NCBI GenBank assembly: GCA_028753945.1
Contig: JAPNXP010000003.1
Coordinates: 1 to 64,000, forward strand
Direction of reading: 5' to 3'
Length of the DNA stretch: 64,000 nt
Origin: Hexactinellida sp. DTS-2022
Taxonomy: Eukaryota; Porifera; Hexactinellida
Shown: in pieces, positions 14,755 to 24,961 of the stretch
Layout of the letters: every line of letters starts with the position of its first letter
Numbering within the stretch: the first letter of the stretch is position 1
The notes under the pieces: model-generated
What the model was told of the DNA's origin: nothing
Databases searched by the model: none
What the model saw: the letters and a program-made list of their open reading frames with translations, nothing else
Translations under genes and position numbers: made by a program

Positions 14755-15409
14755 GTAAGCAAATAAATGTAATGTTGTTTTTAATTGTTTAATCGACCAA
14801 TCAATAATCCCCCCCCCCCATTATATTTGGCGCCTTGAGCTATTATTTAATTGGCTCCCGAAGTAGTCTTAAAACAAATTGTTCTATAAATACACGGAAA
14901 CAAGTCTTAAATCAATCATGCAAAATACAATCACCAAAATGCAAACGCTAGCAGTTGAATCTGACAATGCTGAATCCGTTGAACTACTCAGTGAAAATCA
15001 TTCGGATATTACAGAATCTGATATTACTGAAACTGAATCCGTTGATCTCCAACTACTCAGTGAAAATCATTCGGATATTAGTGAATCTGAATCTGTTGGT
15101 CGTAAATTACCCAGCGAAAATTCATCCGAGCGCACGCAAAACAAACAAGCGTAAGAGGGGGAATGCAGCAACTGCTCTGCAGTTTAAAAAAATAAAATTA
15201 CTGCAAAATATAATTGATGTAAGTTCCCTTAAAATCACTTCTATTTTTAATAAATACAAGTAGTGTACTTTATATTATTCACCTTAGAATCCAGAAGCGA
15301 TGTTTCTTCTGAAAAACAACAAAATCAAGCTAAATATTAACTTATAATTTGGTGAGTTTTCTTTTTCATTTTATTCTTTTAAATCGATGTTTACATCTGT
15401 CTCTTTTAG
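14755..15409 (+). other. Intron-like segment shared with 37417-37724
   Basis: GAG|GTAAGC at the left and CTCTTTTAG at the right would make a 655-bp GT..AG intron. The segment at 37417-37724 begins GAG|GTAATA, ends CTCTTTTAG and shares blocks with this one (AAATGTAATGTT, CCAATCA, AAAATCACTTC, CCTTAGAA). The second locus follows a Helitron coding remnant, so both may be the same intron of a Helitron-family gene. The function is inferred; the sequence similarity is visible. Confidence 0.35.
14918..15154 (+). CDS. Hypothetical acidic Ser/Glu-rich repeat protein, 78 aa
   Basis: I do not recognise this frame. From the ATG at 14918 it encodes 78 residues rich in Ser, Glu, Asp and Asn, with three copies of a motif like LLSENHSDI-ES (residues about 22-31, 46-55, and a weaker LPSENSSE near 65-72). 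The repeated protein motif reflects a direct DNA duplication (CTACTCAGTGAAAATCATTC twice, 61-65 bp apart), so the frame may simply be carried by a duplicated segment. A TATAAATA sequence lies about 33 bases before the ATG. No signal peptide or membrane segment is visible. It lies entirely inside the intron-like segment, with no homologue elsewhere in the window. It may be non-coding. Confidence 0.2.
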   Translation: MQNTITKMQTLAVESDNAESVELLSENHSDITESDITETESVDLQLLSENHSDISESESVGRKLPSENSSERTQNKQA

Positions 15410-15412
15410 ATT

Positions 15413-15496
15413 CTCACACATCTATCTACTAATCTACTATCTATATATCATATATGTATCTATATCTATGTATCTATCTATGTATCTAGCAATAGC
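15413..15496. repeat. TCTA/ATCTAT microsatellite
   Basis: Irregular run of TCTA, TCTATG and ATATCTAT words, immediately before a Helitron-like left end. Confidence 0.85.
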
Positions 15497-15826
15497 TATA
15501 TATTAAACGCGATGGTTATTTGTCCGTCTGCACTTTGATTCGGAACTGTAATTATAAGGGATAATTATATAATTAAAATTTGGCAAGGAGATTTGGTTAT
15601 AAATTGAAGGAGCAGTTAAATTTTTAAGAATTATTTAAATATTAGTAATAATTGTCTCTTAAGCAGTTTTCGTTAATTTTTCGTTAATTTTTCGTTACAT
15701 TCCATAATATTGAATTTATTACAAACGGCATAACATCTGAAAGAGCATTTACTTTAATACAAGCGAGGGCCGCAGGCCCGAGTGCAAGTTGTAAGAACGC
15801 GGGTAGCGCGGAACACTATTTCAGTC
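15496..15826 (+). mobile_element. Helitron-like non-autonomous element (tentative)
   Basis: The left end CTATATATTAAACGCGATGG followed by TTATTTGTCCG resembles Helitron 5' ends. The right part (15729-15826), with GGGCCGCAGGCCCGAGTGCA and GCGGGTAGCGCGG, recurs in diverged form at 63004-63103. No clear CTRR end is seen, so the boundaries are approximate. Confidence 0.45.
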
Positions 15827-15912
15827 CACTTCAAAGTATATTCAATACAAATGATATTGTTTAATACTAATTCCTGATAAGATAATACATACTGCTTTAT
15901 ATACTTAGTTAA

Positions 15913-16592
15913 TCTATATTATTAAATCTCGATTGTTGTTTGTTTGTTTGTGTGTGTGTTTGTGTGTGTGTTTGTCCGGATTATATTAAAGTGATGGGGG
16001 AATAGAAACCGCAATTAATATTGGGATATAAACAAACTTTCAAATGTTATAATTGATAAACAAATTTTATAATAGGTAAACAAGTATGCCGAACACGAAA
16101 TTCGCGTTTATAAATTTCTCATATTAATATTTGTTGTTGTTGTTTACACAAAATAGGTAAACAAATTAATGAAAATTCAAAATCAACCTAGAAGTTAGCT
16201 TCCAACGGGTATTATAGGTAAACAAGTATGCTGATTTCGAATTTCGCATTTATAAATTTATAATATGAATATTTGTTGTTGTTGTTGACACAAATAAGTA
16301 AACAAATTAATGAAAATTCAAAATCAACCTAGAAGTTTGCTCTCAACCGGGATTATAGGTAAACAAGTATGCTGAACACGAATTTCACATTTATAAAATT
16401 CTAATATGAGTATTTGTTGTTGTTGTTGTTGTTTACACAAATAGGTAAACAAATTAATGAAAATGAAAATCATAACGTCCCTATCTACCATTTCCATGGT
16501 AGAAAATGTGAGGAGTAAGGCCGCACAGCGGCCGTTAACTTGAGGTGCGTAGCACCGATCTGTCGCAAAGCGACCGAGACCGAAGGGCTCGT
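15913..16592 (+). mobile_element. Helitron/HINE-like non-autonomous element E1
   Basis: Starts A|TCTATATTATTAAATCTCG, then a TTTG/TG microsatellite and GTCCGGATTATATTAAAG. The core has three units of a roughly 141-bp minisatellite (AGGTAAACAAGTATGC near 16078, 16217, 16358). The tail has GC-rich stem-loops (GGCCGCACAGCGGCC near 16520) and ends GACCGAGACCGAAGGGCTCGT. A microsatellite core and terminal stem-loops are known for HINE/DINE-type Helentron relatives; that classification is inference. The same structure is seen at 22265-23531. Confidence 0.65.
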
Positions 16593-16666
16593 ATTAAATA
16601 TATAAGTACGTACTAATCCACGTTATAACTGAGTATACTGTACAATATCTGTTCTCTAATTAACTA

Positions 16667-16821
16667 CAGTAGAACCTCGTTAGTAGGAACACGAAGGGAC
16701 CGTCAAATGTGTTCGCCTTATCCGGAATTTGTATTAACCGGTGTCATTTGTATTGAAAAGTCTTTGAAGGGGACTGAAAAAGTGTTTGTATTAATCGTGT
16801 TCGTATCAATGAGGTTCTACC
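16667..16821. mobile_element. pogo/Tigger-like MITE, left part, interrupted
   Basis: TA|CAGTAGAACCTCGTTAGT starts the element and ATGAGGTTCTAC ends this part, an inverted match; the internal sequence TTCGCCTTATCCGGAATTTG is also typical of pogo-like MITEs. The last bases and the flanking TA appear at about 18862-18864, beyond a 2-kb insertion, so this element was split at its right tip. Confidence 0.7.
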
Positions 16822-18853
16822 CAGGGAATGAAAGGTTCACGAACGAACTTATTGAACTTGAACTGAACGAACTGAACGCAGGGCTTTTAAGAAATTCACG
16901 GTGAACGAACTGAACGAACGCCAACGGTTTCCGAACGGCAATTGAACGAATTGAACGAATTGAACGAATTGAACGAATTGAACGGATTGAACGAACTGAA
17001 CTGAACGAACTAAACTGAATAAAGTGAAATTATAAATATAGATCCATTAAATATAATAGGTAACTGCTAAAGTGATAATTCCGGACATCTCTAGTGGACT
17101 GAATCTCTTAGATTAGGTTCTAGCTTCTTAACCTAAACTTAAGTAACAGCTTGGAGGATTGAACAGTCTATCATAAACAGATTAGTTCGACCCACTCACT
17201 GTACACTGAACGAACTGAACGAACTGAACGAACCAGGGTTTCATCCAGGCGTATGCGACGCGCCTGCAGGCGCGTAATTTCAAAAGGAAACTTTTCTAGG
17301 CGCGCGAAAATTGAGAGATGCTCCCATAGACGTAATACAAATTGAGCATTTTAGGCGCGTGTGAGCGAGCTCTAACATAATCTAGGCGCGCGGGAAATTT
17401 TGGCTGGATGAAAGCCTGGAACGAACTGAACGAACCGAGAGAACTTAACTGAACGGATTGAACGAACTGAACGAACCGAACGAACTTAACTGAACGGATT
17501 GAACGAACTGAACGAACCGAACGAACTTAATTGAATGGATTGAACGAACTGAACGAACTTAATTGAATGGATTGAACGAACGCGGGTTAGCCCGTGAACG
17601 AACTGAACGAACCGAACGAACCGAACGAACTTTATTGAACGAACCGAACGAACTGGAATGGATTGAACGAACGCGGGTTAGCCCGTGAACGAATGGATTG
17701 AACGAACGCGGGTAAGCCCGTGAACGAACTGAACGAACAGAACGAACATAATTGAATGGATTGAACGAACGCGGGTTAGCCCGTGAACGAATGGATTGAA
17801 CGAACTGGAATGGATTGAACGAACGCGGGTTAGCCCGTGAACGAACTGAACGAACCGAACGAACTTAACTAAACGGATTGAACGAACGCGGGTTAGCCCG
17901 TGAACGAATGGATTGAACGAACTGGAATGGATTGAACGAACGCGGGTTAACCCGTAAACGAATGGATTGAACGAACTGGAATGGATTGAACGAACTGGAA
18001 TGGATTGAACGAAAGCGGGTTATCCCGTGAACGAACTGAACGAACCGAACGAACTTAACTTTACGGATTGAACGAACTGAACGAACTTAATTGAATGGAT
18101 TGAACGAACGCGGGTTAGCCCGTGAACGAACTGGACGAACCGAACGAACTTAAATGAATGGATTGAACGAACGCGGGTTAGCCCGTGAACGAATGGATAG
18201 AACGAACTTTAATGGATTGAACGAACGCGGGTTAGCCCGTGAACGAACTGAACGAACCGAACGAACTTAATTGAATGGATTGAACGAACGCGGGTTAGCC
18301 CGTGAACGAATGGATTGAACGAACTGGAATGGATTGAACGAACGCGGGTTAGCCCGTGAACGAACTGAACGAACCGAACGAACTTAACTAAATGGATTGA
18401 ACGAACTGAACGAACTTAATTGAATGGATTGAACGAACGCGGGTTAGCCCGTGAACGAACTGAACGAACCGAACTAACTTAACTAAACGGATTTAACGAA
18501 CTGAACGAACTTAATTGAATGGATTGAACGAACGCGGGTTTGCCCGTGAACGAACTGGACGAACCGAACGAACTTAATTGAATGGATTGAACGAACGCGG
18601 GTTAGCCCGTGAACGAATGGATTGAACGAACTGGAATGGATTGAACTAACACGGGTTATCCCGTGAACGAACTGAACTAACCGAACGAACTTAATTGAAT
18701 GGATTGAACGAACGCGGGTTAGCCCATGAACGAACTGAACGAACGCTGGTGGAGCTGAAGTTAGGAGGTGAACTTGAACGAACTGAACGTGCGTCATTTT
18801 AAGATGAACTGAATTGCGTCAATTCTGTCCGTTCGTGAACCTTTCATTCCCTG
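16822..18853. mobile_element. hAT-like non-autonomous element filled with a GAACGAAC minisatellite
   Basis: Terminal inverted repeats are at least 24 bp and perfect: CAGGGAATGAAAGGTTCACG... at 16822 and its reverse complement ending at 18853. Flanking 8-bp duplications, GTTCTACC (16814-16821) and TTTCTACC (18854-18861), match at 7 of 8, the length expected for hAT elements. Almost the whole 2-kb interior is a degenerate minisatellite of GAACGAACTGAAC and GAACGAACGCGGGTTAGCCC words; the CGGGTTAGCCCG mini-palindrome recurs about 18 times from 17581 to 18725. The words resemble the inner part of the terminal repeat (TTCACGAACGAAC), so the interior probably grew from subterminal sequence. No transposase is present. 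Confidence 0.85.
17234..17418. mobile_element. 185-bp hAT-like MITE, copy 1
   Basis: Ends CAGGGTTTCATCCAGGC and GCCTGGATGAAAGCCTG, 17-bp inverted repeats with one mismatch, flanked by GAACGAAC on both sides (8-bp duplication, though the host is a GAACGAAC repeat). The interior is unusually GC-rich with several GGCGCGC blocks. It sits inside the minisatellite of the larger hAT-like element, so it is the younger insertion. Confidence 0.85.
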
Positions 18854-18861
18854 TTTCTACC

Positions 18862-20134
18862 GTATATTATAATATTACTTCGAAATATATTACTGCGTTT
18901 GCAAAATCAACTTTGAATCAATTATGTAGGAGAGGTGTCAGAAGACGGGCCAATCGGAAGCTCCGTTTTACAGCTGACAGCCACAGACAGACTTCGGAAC
19001 TAACGGGCAATACAGTTCCAGTTGTCAGCTGGCCAATCAGTTCGCTTTATTGTCTCCGAGACGGGAGTTGTGTTTACAAATCAGTGTTAGACCGAGAGAG
19101 CACTGCTATTTATACTTTCTCAGTGGTGGCTAGAGACCGTGTCCTGACCAATCAGCTGTCAGTCTCTGCTACAGTCTCTTTTTGCAGTTAGTGACGTAGA
19201 TGATACCCCGCCTAAATTCCAATATGGGAATGTTGTTACTAGCTTCCTGGCCAATCAAATGGTACCCTTGTTAATTAATAGGTAAGTTGTTTGTTTGTTT
19301 ATTTACAGTAAAACCTTCAGAAAGTGAACACCCTGGGACCAGCCAAAATGCTCACTTTTGAAAGGTGTTCACTTTTCATGATCTATGATAATTTGTGTCT
19401 AAAGTAATGGGAAATTTTGGGACCGAGAAAAAGTGTTCATAATTAGGAGTTGTTCATTTCATGAAGGTGTTAACTTTTGGAAGTTTACTGTAGTTACTTG
19501 TTTGTCTGTTTGTTTGTTTGTTCCGTCCAATCACATGTCAGTGTAGATATGAGTCTGCTCTCCGGTGATACTATAAATAGCTCTCTGATTGTTGAAGTGC
19601 CCGTTTAGAACAATCCCAATTCTTGAGTGGAATATTCGACACATTTCTAACAACTGTTAATTCCAACTTCGTCATTCGCTCCCTCCCAGTCAACCAATCA
19701 GATCTCAGAGTTCTGCTCTCGCCCGTGCAGCGGAGGATGGCGCCTTATTATCAGCTGATTCTCTATTCTCACAGCTGATTGGCCGGTTTCCCCCTGCAAA
19801 CATTCCAAACTGTGTATCCATGGTGATTGCACCAATATAATCAGTGTCCAATCAGATGACAGCTTCTTATATTTATGTTATAACGCTTACCAATCACCTT
19901 ATTATAGGAAATTAACGTTACGTGTTATTAATGCAATTTGTTCCAAATCATGTTAATTCAATGGAATTATTTTCTTGAATGTTAAGGTAGTTATAGATTT
20001 ATAATTTTATAATATATTCAATTAATCCTGGGAGTTTAAATATGTTCCTTTATATGCAACAAACTTTTCAAATCTGACAGAAACAAACATACTCTCTCCT
20101 TACGGGATAGAAAGTACAGAATCCATGGTTCAAA
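18862..20134. promoter_or_regulatory. CCAATCA-rich region, possible promoter-like sequence
   Basis: Low-repeat sequence with nine CCAAT-type words: CCAATCGG at 18950, CCAATCAG at 19033 and 19148, CCAATCAAAT at 19251, CCAATCACATGTCAG at 19527, CCAATCAGATCTCAG at 19694, inverted CAGCTGATTGG at 19772, CCAATCAGATGACAG at 19848, CCAATCACC at 19890. A CTATAAATAG box lies at 19571. Many copies carry a downstream half like TGTCAG or CAGCTG. No reading frame with recognisable similarity follows. The clustering is seen; a regulatory role is inferred. Confidence 0.35.
19306..19490. mobile_element. pogo/Tigger-like MITE, 185 bp
   Basis: TA|CAGTAAAACCTTCAG at the left and GGAAGTTTACTG|TA at the right give imperfect inverted ends with TA duplications. 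The internal AAAGTGAACACCCTGGGACC / GGGACCGAGAAAAAGTGTTC words are mutually inverted and typical of this MITE type. Confidence 0.8.
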
Positions 20135-20319
20135 CAGGGTTTCATCTAGGCGTATGCGACGCGCCTCCAGGCGCGTAATTTTGAAAGGAAACTTTTCTAG
20201 GCGCGCGAAACTCGAGACATGCTCCCATAGACGTAATACAAATTGAGCATTTTAGGCGCGTGTGAGCGAGCTCAAACTTAATCTAGGCGCGCGGGAAATA
20301 TTGCCTGGATGAAAGCCTG
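20135..20319. mobile_element. 185-bp hAT-like MITE, copy 2
   Basis: Same element as at 17234-17418, about 93-95% identical by eye. Ends CAGGGTTTCATCTAGGC and GCCTGGATGAAAGCCTG; flanking GTTCAAA(C) is repeated on both sides (7-8 bp). This copy lies in non-satellite DNA, which makes the target duplication more convincing. Confidence 0.88.
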
Positions 20320-20668
20320 GTTCAAACAGGGCGCCGAGGATGTACAGGGGTTAATCTTTCTCCCACAGGTTTCCCCTATTTATCCGTCGCGAGACAAACA
20401 TACAGGAGTTATGCTGAAATTAAGCTGGTTAAAAAGGTGTGAACTATTCCTCACAGGTTATTCATAGGTAGGTTCGGCACAGCCTGAATTTTAGATTTTT
20501 ATTATAATATTATAAATAACAGTACATCTTTAATAGTGTATATCCATGGTCATAATAATCAAACAACAAGGGGAATAAACCAGGGATTCTAATCCAATCC
20601 AATTCAATCGATCAAATATTGGGCAATCGATATCGAGATTTCAGCAATCGATACTTTTCCTTAACAAT
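20320..20668. other. Unassigned stretch with three ATCGAT words
   Basis: No gene or repeat recognised. CAATCGATCA (20605), CAATCGATATCGAG (20624) and CAATCGATACTT (20644) cluster within 50 bases. Confidence 0.4.
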
Positions 20669-20669
20669 C

Positions 20670-20730
20670 CAAAAGGCCGCTTTGCTGCCATACCCTGAGG
20701 TAAAACAGAATAGAGAAACGATTTATCTAG
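20670..20730 (-). mobile_element. Fragment of the Helitron-like tail
   Basis: On the minus strand it reads CTCTATTCTGTTTTACCTCA then GGGTATGGCAGCAAAGCGGCC, a near-identical match to 33755-33800. It is cut at the hAT-type end at 20733. Confidence 0.7.
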
Positions 20731-20732
20731 TT

Positions 20733-21958
20733 TAGGGTGACCAGATTATTTTCATCAAAACCCTGTACATTTCCATTTTTTTCTTAAAAAATCCTGGACA
20801 TTCCTGGACAGCATTGTTAAAATCCTGGACAAAATCCTGGACACTTTATAAATACATGAAAATTACTAAAACACAATAATGAATGCATTATATTTACTGA
20901 ATACTGTGTAATAATATCTAAACGAGCTTCTGCTGCATATATGTATTAACAACAGATGTAGTAAAGAGTGATATAAAGATAGATTAACTAACAATTGAAT
21001 ATATTATAAATAGTGTACGTATGTTTACTTCACTACAAAGTAACAATTAGATTTCGAAAAATAGATTTAGAAGTGGGCTACTATAACAGCTAATAATAAG
21101 TATTTTTGACATATTTTTCAGAAAGTGTGACTTTCTTAAGAAGCTCTTTGTTCTGTAAAATATGTTCATAAAATTCCATGCATGAGAAATCGAAATTACA
21201 TTTAATAAATAGCATTGACCTCAGGCAATCAATGCTGAGCCGCGCCTTATCGTCTGTCCAAATATTATTCATTAATGAGAATACTCTCTCTACAGCAGCT
21301 GATGTCCCTGGTAAGGACATAGAAAACTCAACAATTTTTTCGAGATATACAGACTCTAGTCCTTCATTCGTAAAAAAGTGAAATATTTCGACCCAACGAA
21401 GATCTGGCGTCAACTCAGAATTTTTCCAATTAATTAGTTTTTCTTGAGAAATATACTTCGAAAGAGTGTTAAATTCATCGAAAAGAGAATTATCATCAAT
21501 GGATATACTCTCGCCACTTTGTTGAACAATAAATACTAGAGAAGATTGTACTTGAGACCATAAAGGCTTGGTTTTTAACGAAAGCCATTGTAAAACTTCA
21601 ATTGTTCAAATGTCTTAATCCATTTGTTCAGGTATTTTACGGCATTGTCATAAAATTTGAGGGTATAATCCTCGAAATATTTACTAGAAATACCTTCTTC
21701 AACAGTGATTTTACTTAATAGTGATTTAACGAAAATAGGGAGGAATTTATATTCATATCTATTCTGCATCATGCCTTTAATATCTTTAAGTATATCGTAT
21801 ACGTCAAAAGCAGGGATCTTTTGATTTTCTGCGAGCAATAAACCTGAATGAAAAATTGATGCTTGATTATGGACAAATAAAAGCCAACATTCTGAATGAT
21901 GATTTGAAAAGAATGAGTACAACATGTCAGGACAATTGTCAAGAGATAGAAAAAAAAT
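20733..21958 (-). mobile_element. Truncated hAT transposon
   Basis: The right end of the element on the minus strand is TAGGGTGACCAGATTATTTT (20733 on plus), a hAT-type terminus, followed inward by repeated ATCCTGGACA words and then the transposase C-terminus. The other end is missing: the coding sequence runs into a hairpin-bearing piece of the mosaic family at about 21946, with no second terminal repeat in view. Confidence 0.75.
21090..21958 (-). pseudogene. hAT transposase, C-terminal two thirds, broken
   Basis: A hAT transposase moves its element by cut-and-paste in the nucleus. The 3' part (about 21590 down to 21090) contains the C-terminal dimerisation region: WVEIFHFF, then SLPGTSAAVERVFSLMNNIW, TDDKARLS and MLFIKCNFDFSC-EFY, which matches the family pattern (T-A-ER-FS, then LS, then K-N). 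The part at 21960-21590 (DNCPDMLYSFFSNHHSECW, then FHSGLLLAENQKIPAFDVY) looks like the end of the catalytic domain. The two parts lie in different frames, with one shift near 21590. The N-terminal zinc finger and first catalytic part are absent, lost where the hairpin repeat begins. The remainder is otherwise open, so decay is fairly recent. It cannot encode a working enzyme. Confidence 0.82.
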
Positions 21959-22192
21959 CCAAAATTGCAGCTGTGCCGATGCTTGTTCCTTTGGTGGCAC
22001 TATATTTTGGTGGTGTTTATTGATAGTGCCTCCAAAAGAACATGCTGTCTTCACAGCTGCAATTTTGGATTTTTTTTCGCCAAGTCATCAACGCCCAAGG
22101 TGTGAAGAACCATTTGTTAATTGGTCCGAGTCACAAGGAACGGTAGATAAATTTAAAGTTTGTTTCTATCATAAATCATCTTGAGTTTAATG
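21946..22192 (+). repeat. Mosaic family fragment interrupting the hAT element
   Basis: Contains a hairpin cassette and the short-type right flank (GCCAAGTCATCAACGCCCAA to TTGAGTTTAATGCC), then stops abruptly at a Helitron-like tail. This piece has no docking sequence, so it begins at the hairpin base. Confidence 0.85.
21959..22069 (+). repeat. Palindromic hairpin cassette 2
   Basis: Both arms lack one base relative to the main type (GCAGCTGTG left, CACAGCTGC right), so the outer stem stays paired; further in, GCCGATGC faces GCTGTCTTC and is mismatched. Confidence 0.88.
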
Positions 22193-22245
22193 CCACGAGT
22201 CCTTCGGTCTCGGTCGCTTCGCGACGGTTCGGCGCTTTACGCCTC
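22193..22245 (-). mobile_element. Helitron-like tail fragment
   Basis: Plus-strand ACGAGTCCTTCGGTCTCGGT then CGCTTCGCGAC is the reverse complement of the tail at 16570-16592. It directly joins the mosaic fragment on its left. Confidence 0.65.
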
Positions 22246-22264
22246 AATTGACGCAAGAAACAAA

Positions 22265-22289
22265 TCTATATTATTAAATCTCGATTGTT

Positions 22290-22344
<55 letters not shown>

Positions 22345-23531
22345 TTTGTTTGTTTGTCCGGATTGTATTAAAGTGATGGGGGAATAGAAACCGCAATTAA
22401 TATTGGGAAATAAACTAACTTTCAAATGTTATAATAGGTAAACAAAAGTTATAAGGGGTAAACAAGTATGCTGATTTCGAATTTCGCGTTTATAAATTTC
22501 TCATATTAATATTTGTTGTTGTTGTTTACACAAATAGGTAAACAAATTAATGAAATTCAAAATCAACCTAGAAGTTTGCTTTCAACGGGTATTATAGGTA
22601 AACAAGTATGCTGATTTCGAATTTCGCGTTTATAAATTTCTCATCTTAATATTTGTTGTTGTTGTTTACACAAAATAGGTAAACAAATTAATGAAATTCA
22701 AAATCAACCTAGAAGTTAGCTTCCAACGGGTATTATAGGTAAACAAGTATGCTGATTTCGAATTTCGCGTTTATAAATTTCTCATATTAATATTTGTTGT
22801 TGTTGTTTACATAAAATAGGTAAACAAATTAATGAAATTCAAAATCAACCTAGAAGTTTGCTTTCAACGGGTATTATAGGTAAACAAGTATGCCGAACAC
22901 GAATTTCGCGTTTATAAATTTCTCATATTAATATTTGTTGTTGTTGTTTACACAAAATAGGTAAACAAATTCATGAAAATTCAAAATCAACCTAGAAGTT
23001 AGCTTTCAACGAGTATTATACGTAAACAAGTATGCTGAACACAATTTTCGCGGTTAAAATTTTCTAATATGAATATTTGTTGTGTTGTTTACACAAAATA
23101 GGTAAACAAATTAATGAAAATTCAAAATCAACCTAGAAGTTAGCTTTCAACGGGTATTGTAGGTAAACAAGTATGCTGAATACGAATTTCGCGTTTAAAT
23201 TTTATAATATGAATATTTGTTGTTTTGTTTACACAAATAGGTAAACAAATTAATGAAAATTCAAAATCAACCTAGAAGTTAGCTTTCAACGGGTATTGTA
23301 GGTAAACAAGTATGCTGAACACGAATTTCGCATTTATAAAATTCTAATATGAGTATTTGTTGTTGTTGTTGTTTGCACAAATAGGTAAACAAATTAATGA
23401 AAATCAAAATCATAACGTCCCTATCTACCATTTCCATGGTAGAAATGTGAGGAGTAAGGCCGCACAGCGGCCGTTAACTTGAGGTGCGTAGCACCGATCT
23501 GTCGCAAAGCGACCGAGACCGAAGGGCTCGT
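22265..23531 (+). mobile_element. Helitron/HINE-like non-autonomous element E2
   Basis: Full-length relative of E1 with the same A|TCTATATTATTAAATCTCG start, a TG run (about 22288-22341), GTCCGGATTGTATTAAAG, seven units of the roughly 140-bp minisatellite (AACAAGTATGC near 22460, 22600, 22741, 22882, 23026, 23168, 23307) and the same stem-loop tail ending AAGGGCTCGT. The higher unit number than E1 (7 versus 3) shows the core expands and contracts. Confidence 0.7.
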
Positions 23532-23599
23532 CATTTAGAATTATACATCTCTGTGGTGTATTAAATATATTCCTCAAGAAGTCCCCCTAATAAAAATGC

Positions 23600-23820
23600 T
23601 ATACAATATAAATTTCAGTTGCACGATAAGAAAGCTCGAATCAAAATAATACTAAAAGAAAAACAGGCAATAGAATAGACAAATGATTGATTGGTTAAAT
23701 GAATTTATTTTCAATCAATCAAATTGGAGCCTCAGAAAATATTTCTATTATGCACAATCTATTTATACTAATTGATGAAATCTGCTAATCCATACTAACA
23801 AACCCTCGAATTTAATTGGC
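23600..23820. repeat. Shared 220-bp Helitron-associated segment
   Basis: Runs from GTTGCACGATAAGAAAGCTC to TAACAAACCCTCGAATTTAA. Near-identical copies lie at 35153-35370 (same direction) and 34140-34335 (inverted), and a short piece at 36370-36405. Those copies are inside Helitron-like elements, so this is probably a truncated one. Confidence 0.75.
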
Positions 23821-23983
23821 TAAGCCATAATTGGATTAAATAGGTGTTAAAATTATTTGATCATAGATCGTGACCCCAGGTGCACATCTGTAACCCATGA
23901 GACACATATCCTGAAAATTTGGGCTCTTAGTTAATTAAACTCTGTTCAGTAGAGAGGCTACGGACCAATAATAATAATAGAAA

Positions 23984-24098
23984 TCCAAAATTGCAGCTAT
24001 GCCAACGCATGTTCTTTTGGTGGCACTTTATTTTGTTGGTTGTTAATTGATAGTGCCTCCAAAGGAACATGCTGTCGGTACAGGGTGGATTTTTGGAT
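23984..24098 (+). repeat. Palindromic hairpin cassette 3
   Basis: Decayed copy: left GCAGCTATGCCAACGC, right GCTGTCGGTACAGGGTGG. It follows the older docking subtype (ATCTGTAACCCATGAGACAC). Confidence 0.85.
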
Positions 24099-24543
24099 TT
24101 TTTTTCGCCCAGTCATCAACGCCTCAAGGTGTCAAGAACCATTTGTTAATTGGTCCGAGTCACAAGGAACGGTATATAAATTTGAAGTTTGTTTCTATCA
24201 TAAATCATCTTGAGTTTAATGCCATTCATTCTTTACTTATTGATAATAAATTAAATTATTAGTTGTATATTTTAGCAATGTTATCCACGGTGAATGAGTT
24301 AAGTCAACAAATTCCTTACATTATATTATTTTATTTAATCCATTGTATATTAATACTACAATTAAATAGAAGCCAGCTGGAATTCATAAGTTAAATCAAT
24401 ATAATTATCGCAAGTTGAAACAATAGAGTAGGATTTAACAAGTTAAATCAATATGTTTATTACAAGTTGAAACAATGGAATTAAATTTCACAGTTTTAAT
24501 GAAACTGAAGTGTGAGTAAACAAAGAAATTTCAACCCCAATTT

Positions 24544-24650
24544 ATGGCAGAAATTAAACCCTTTTTTGAAGATCTTCTCCCATCAGACTCAGAATTTTAT
24601 GGTGATTCCAAATGTGAAATAAAATTTGGGGGTTTAGTAAAACCCCAGGT
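24544..24650 (+). pseudogene. 44-codon frame, fused by deletion
   Basis: Starts MAEIKPFFEDLLPSDSEFYG but the end of the frame and the following spacer are deleted, so it reads straight into the docking sequence at about 24642. It shows how precisely the docking block can be rejoined to upstream sequence. Confidence 0.6.
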
Positions 24651-24766
24651 GCAAATTAGACGGTCCCATCGCACCTACATGCAAAGTTTAAGCTCATCAA
24701 CTATAAAGCTCTGGCCAGGGCACCGTCTACGGAGAAAAAATAATAAAAATAATAAAAATAATAAAG

Positions 24767-24940
24767 GCAGTGATTCCAATACTGGGCCACTATACTATAG
24801 TATAGTCGGCACAGTAATAATATTGATGGCAGTAAGATTAGAACTGGGCCACTATACTATAGTATAGTCGGCACAGTAATAATAATATACCAAAGCACTA
24901 AGATTAGAACTGGGCCACTATACTATAGTATAGTCGGCAC
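24767..24940 (+). repeat. Small palindromic cassettes, 3 copies
   Basis: One GGCAGTGATTCCAATACT subtype followed by two AAGATTAGAACT subtypes, separated by TAATAATA spacers, directly before hairpin 4. Confidence 0.93.
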
Positions 24941-24961
24941 AGTAATAATATTAATAAAAAA

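Noticed and set aside
18483-18797. 104-codon minus-strand frame rich in VRSIHS and FVQFVHG
   Set aside because: It is a translation of the GAACGAAC minisatellite inside the hAT-like element.
18814-19191. 125-codon frame beginning MRQFCPF
   Set aside because: It crosses the transposon end at 18853 and the CCAATCA region; no recognisable family and no repeat of the frame elsewhere.
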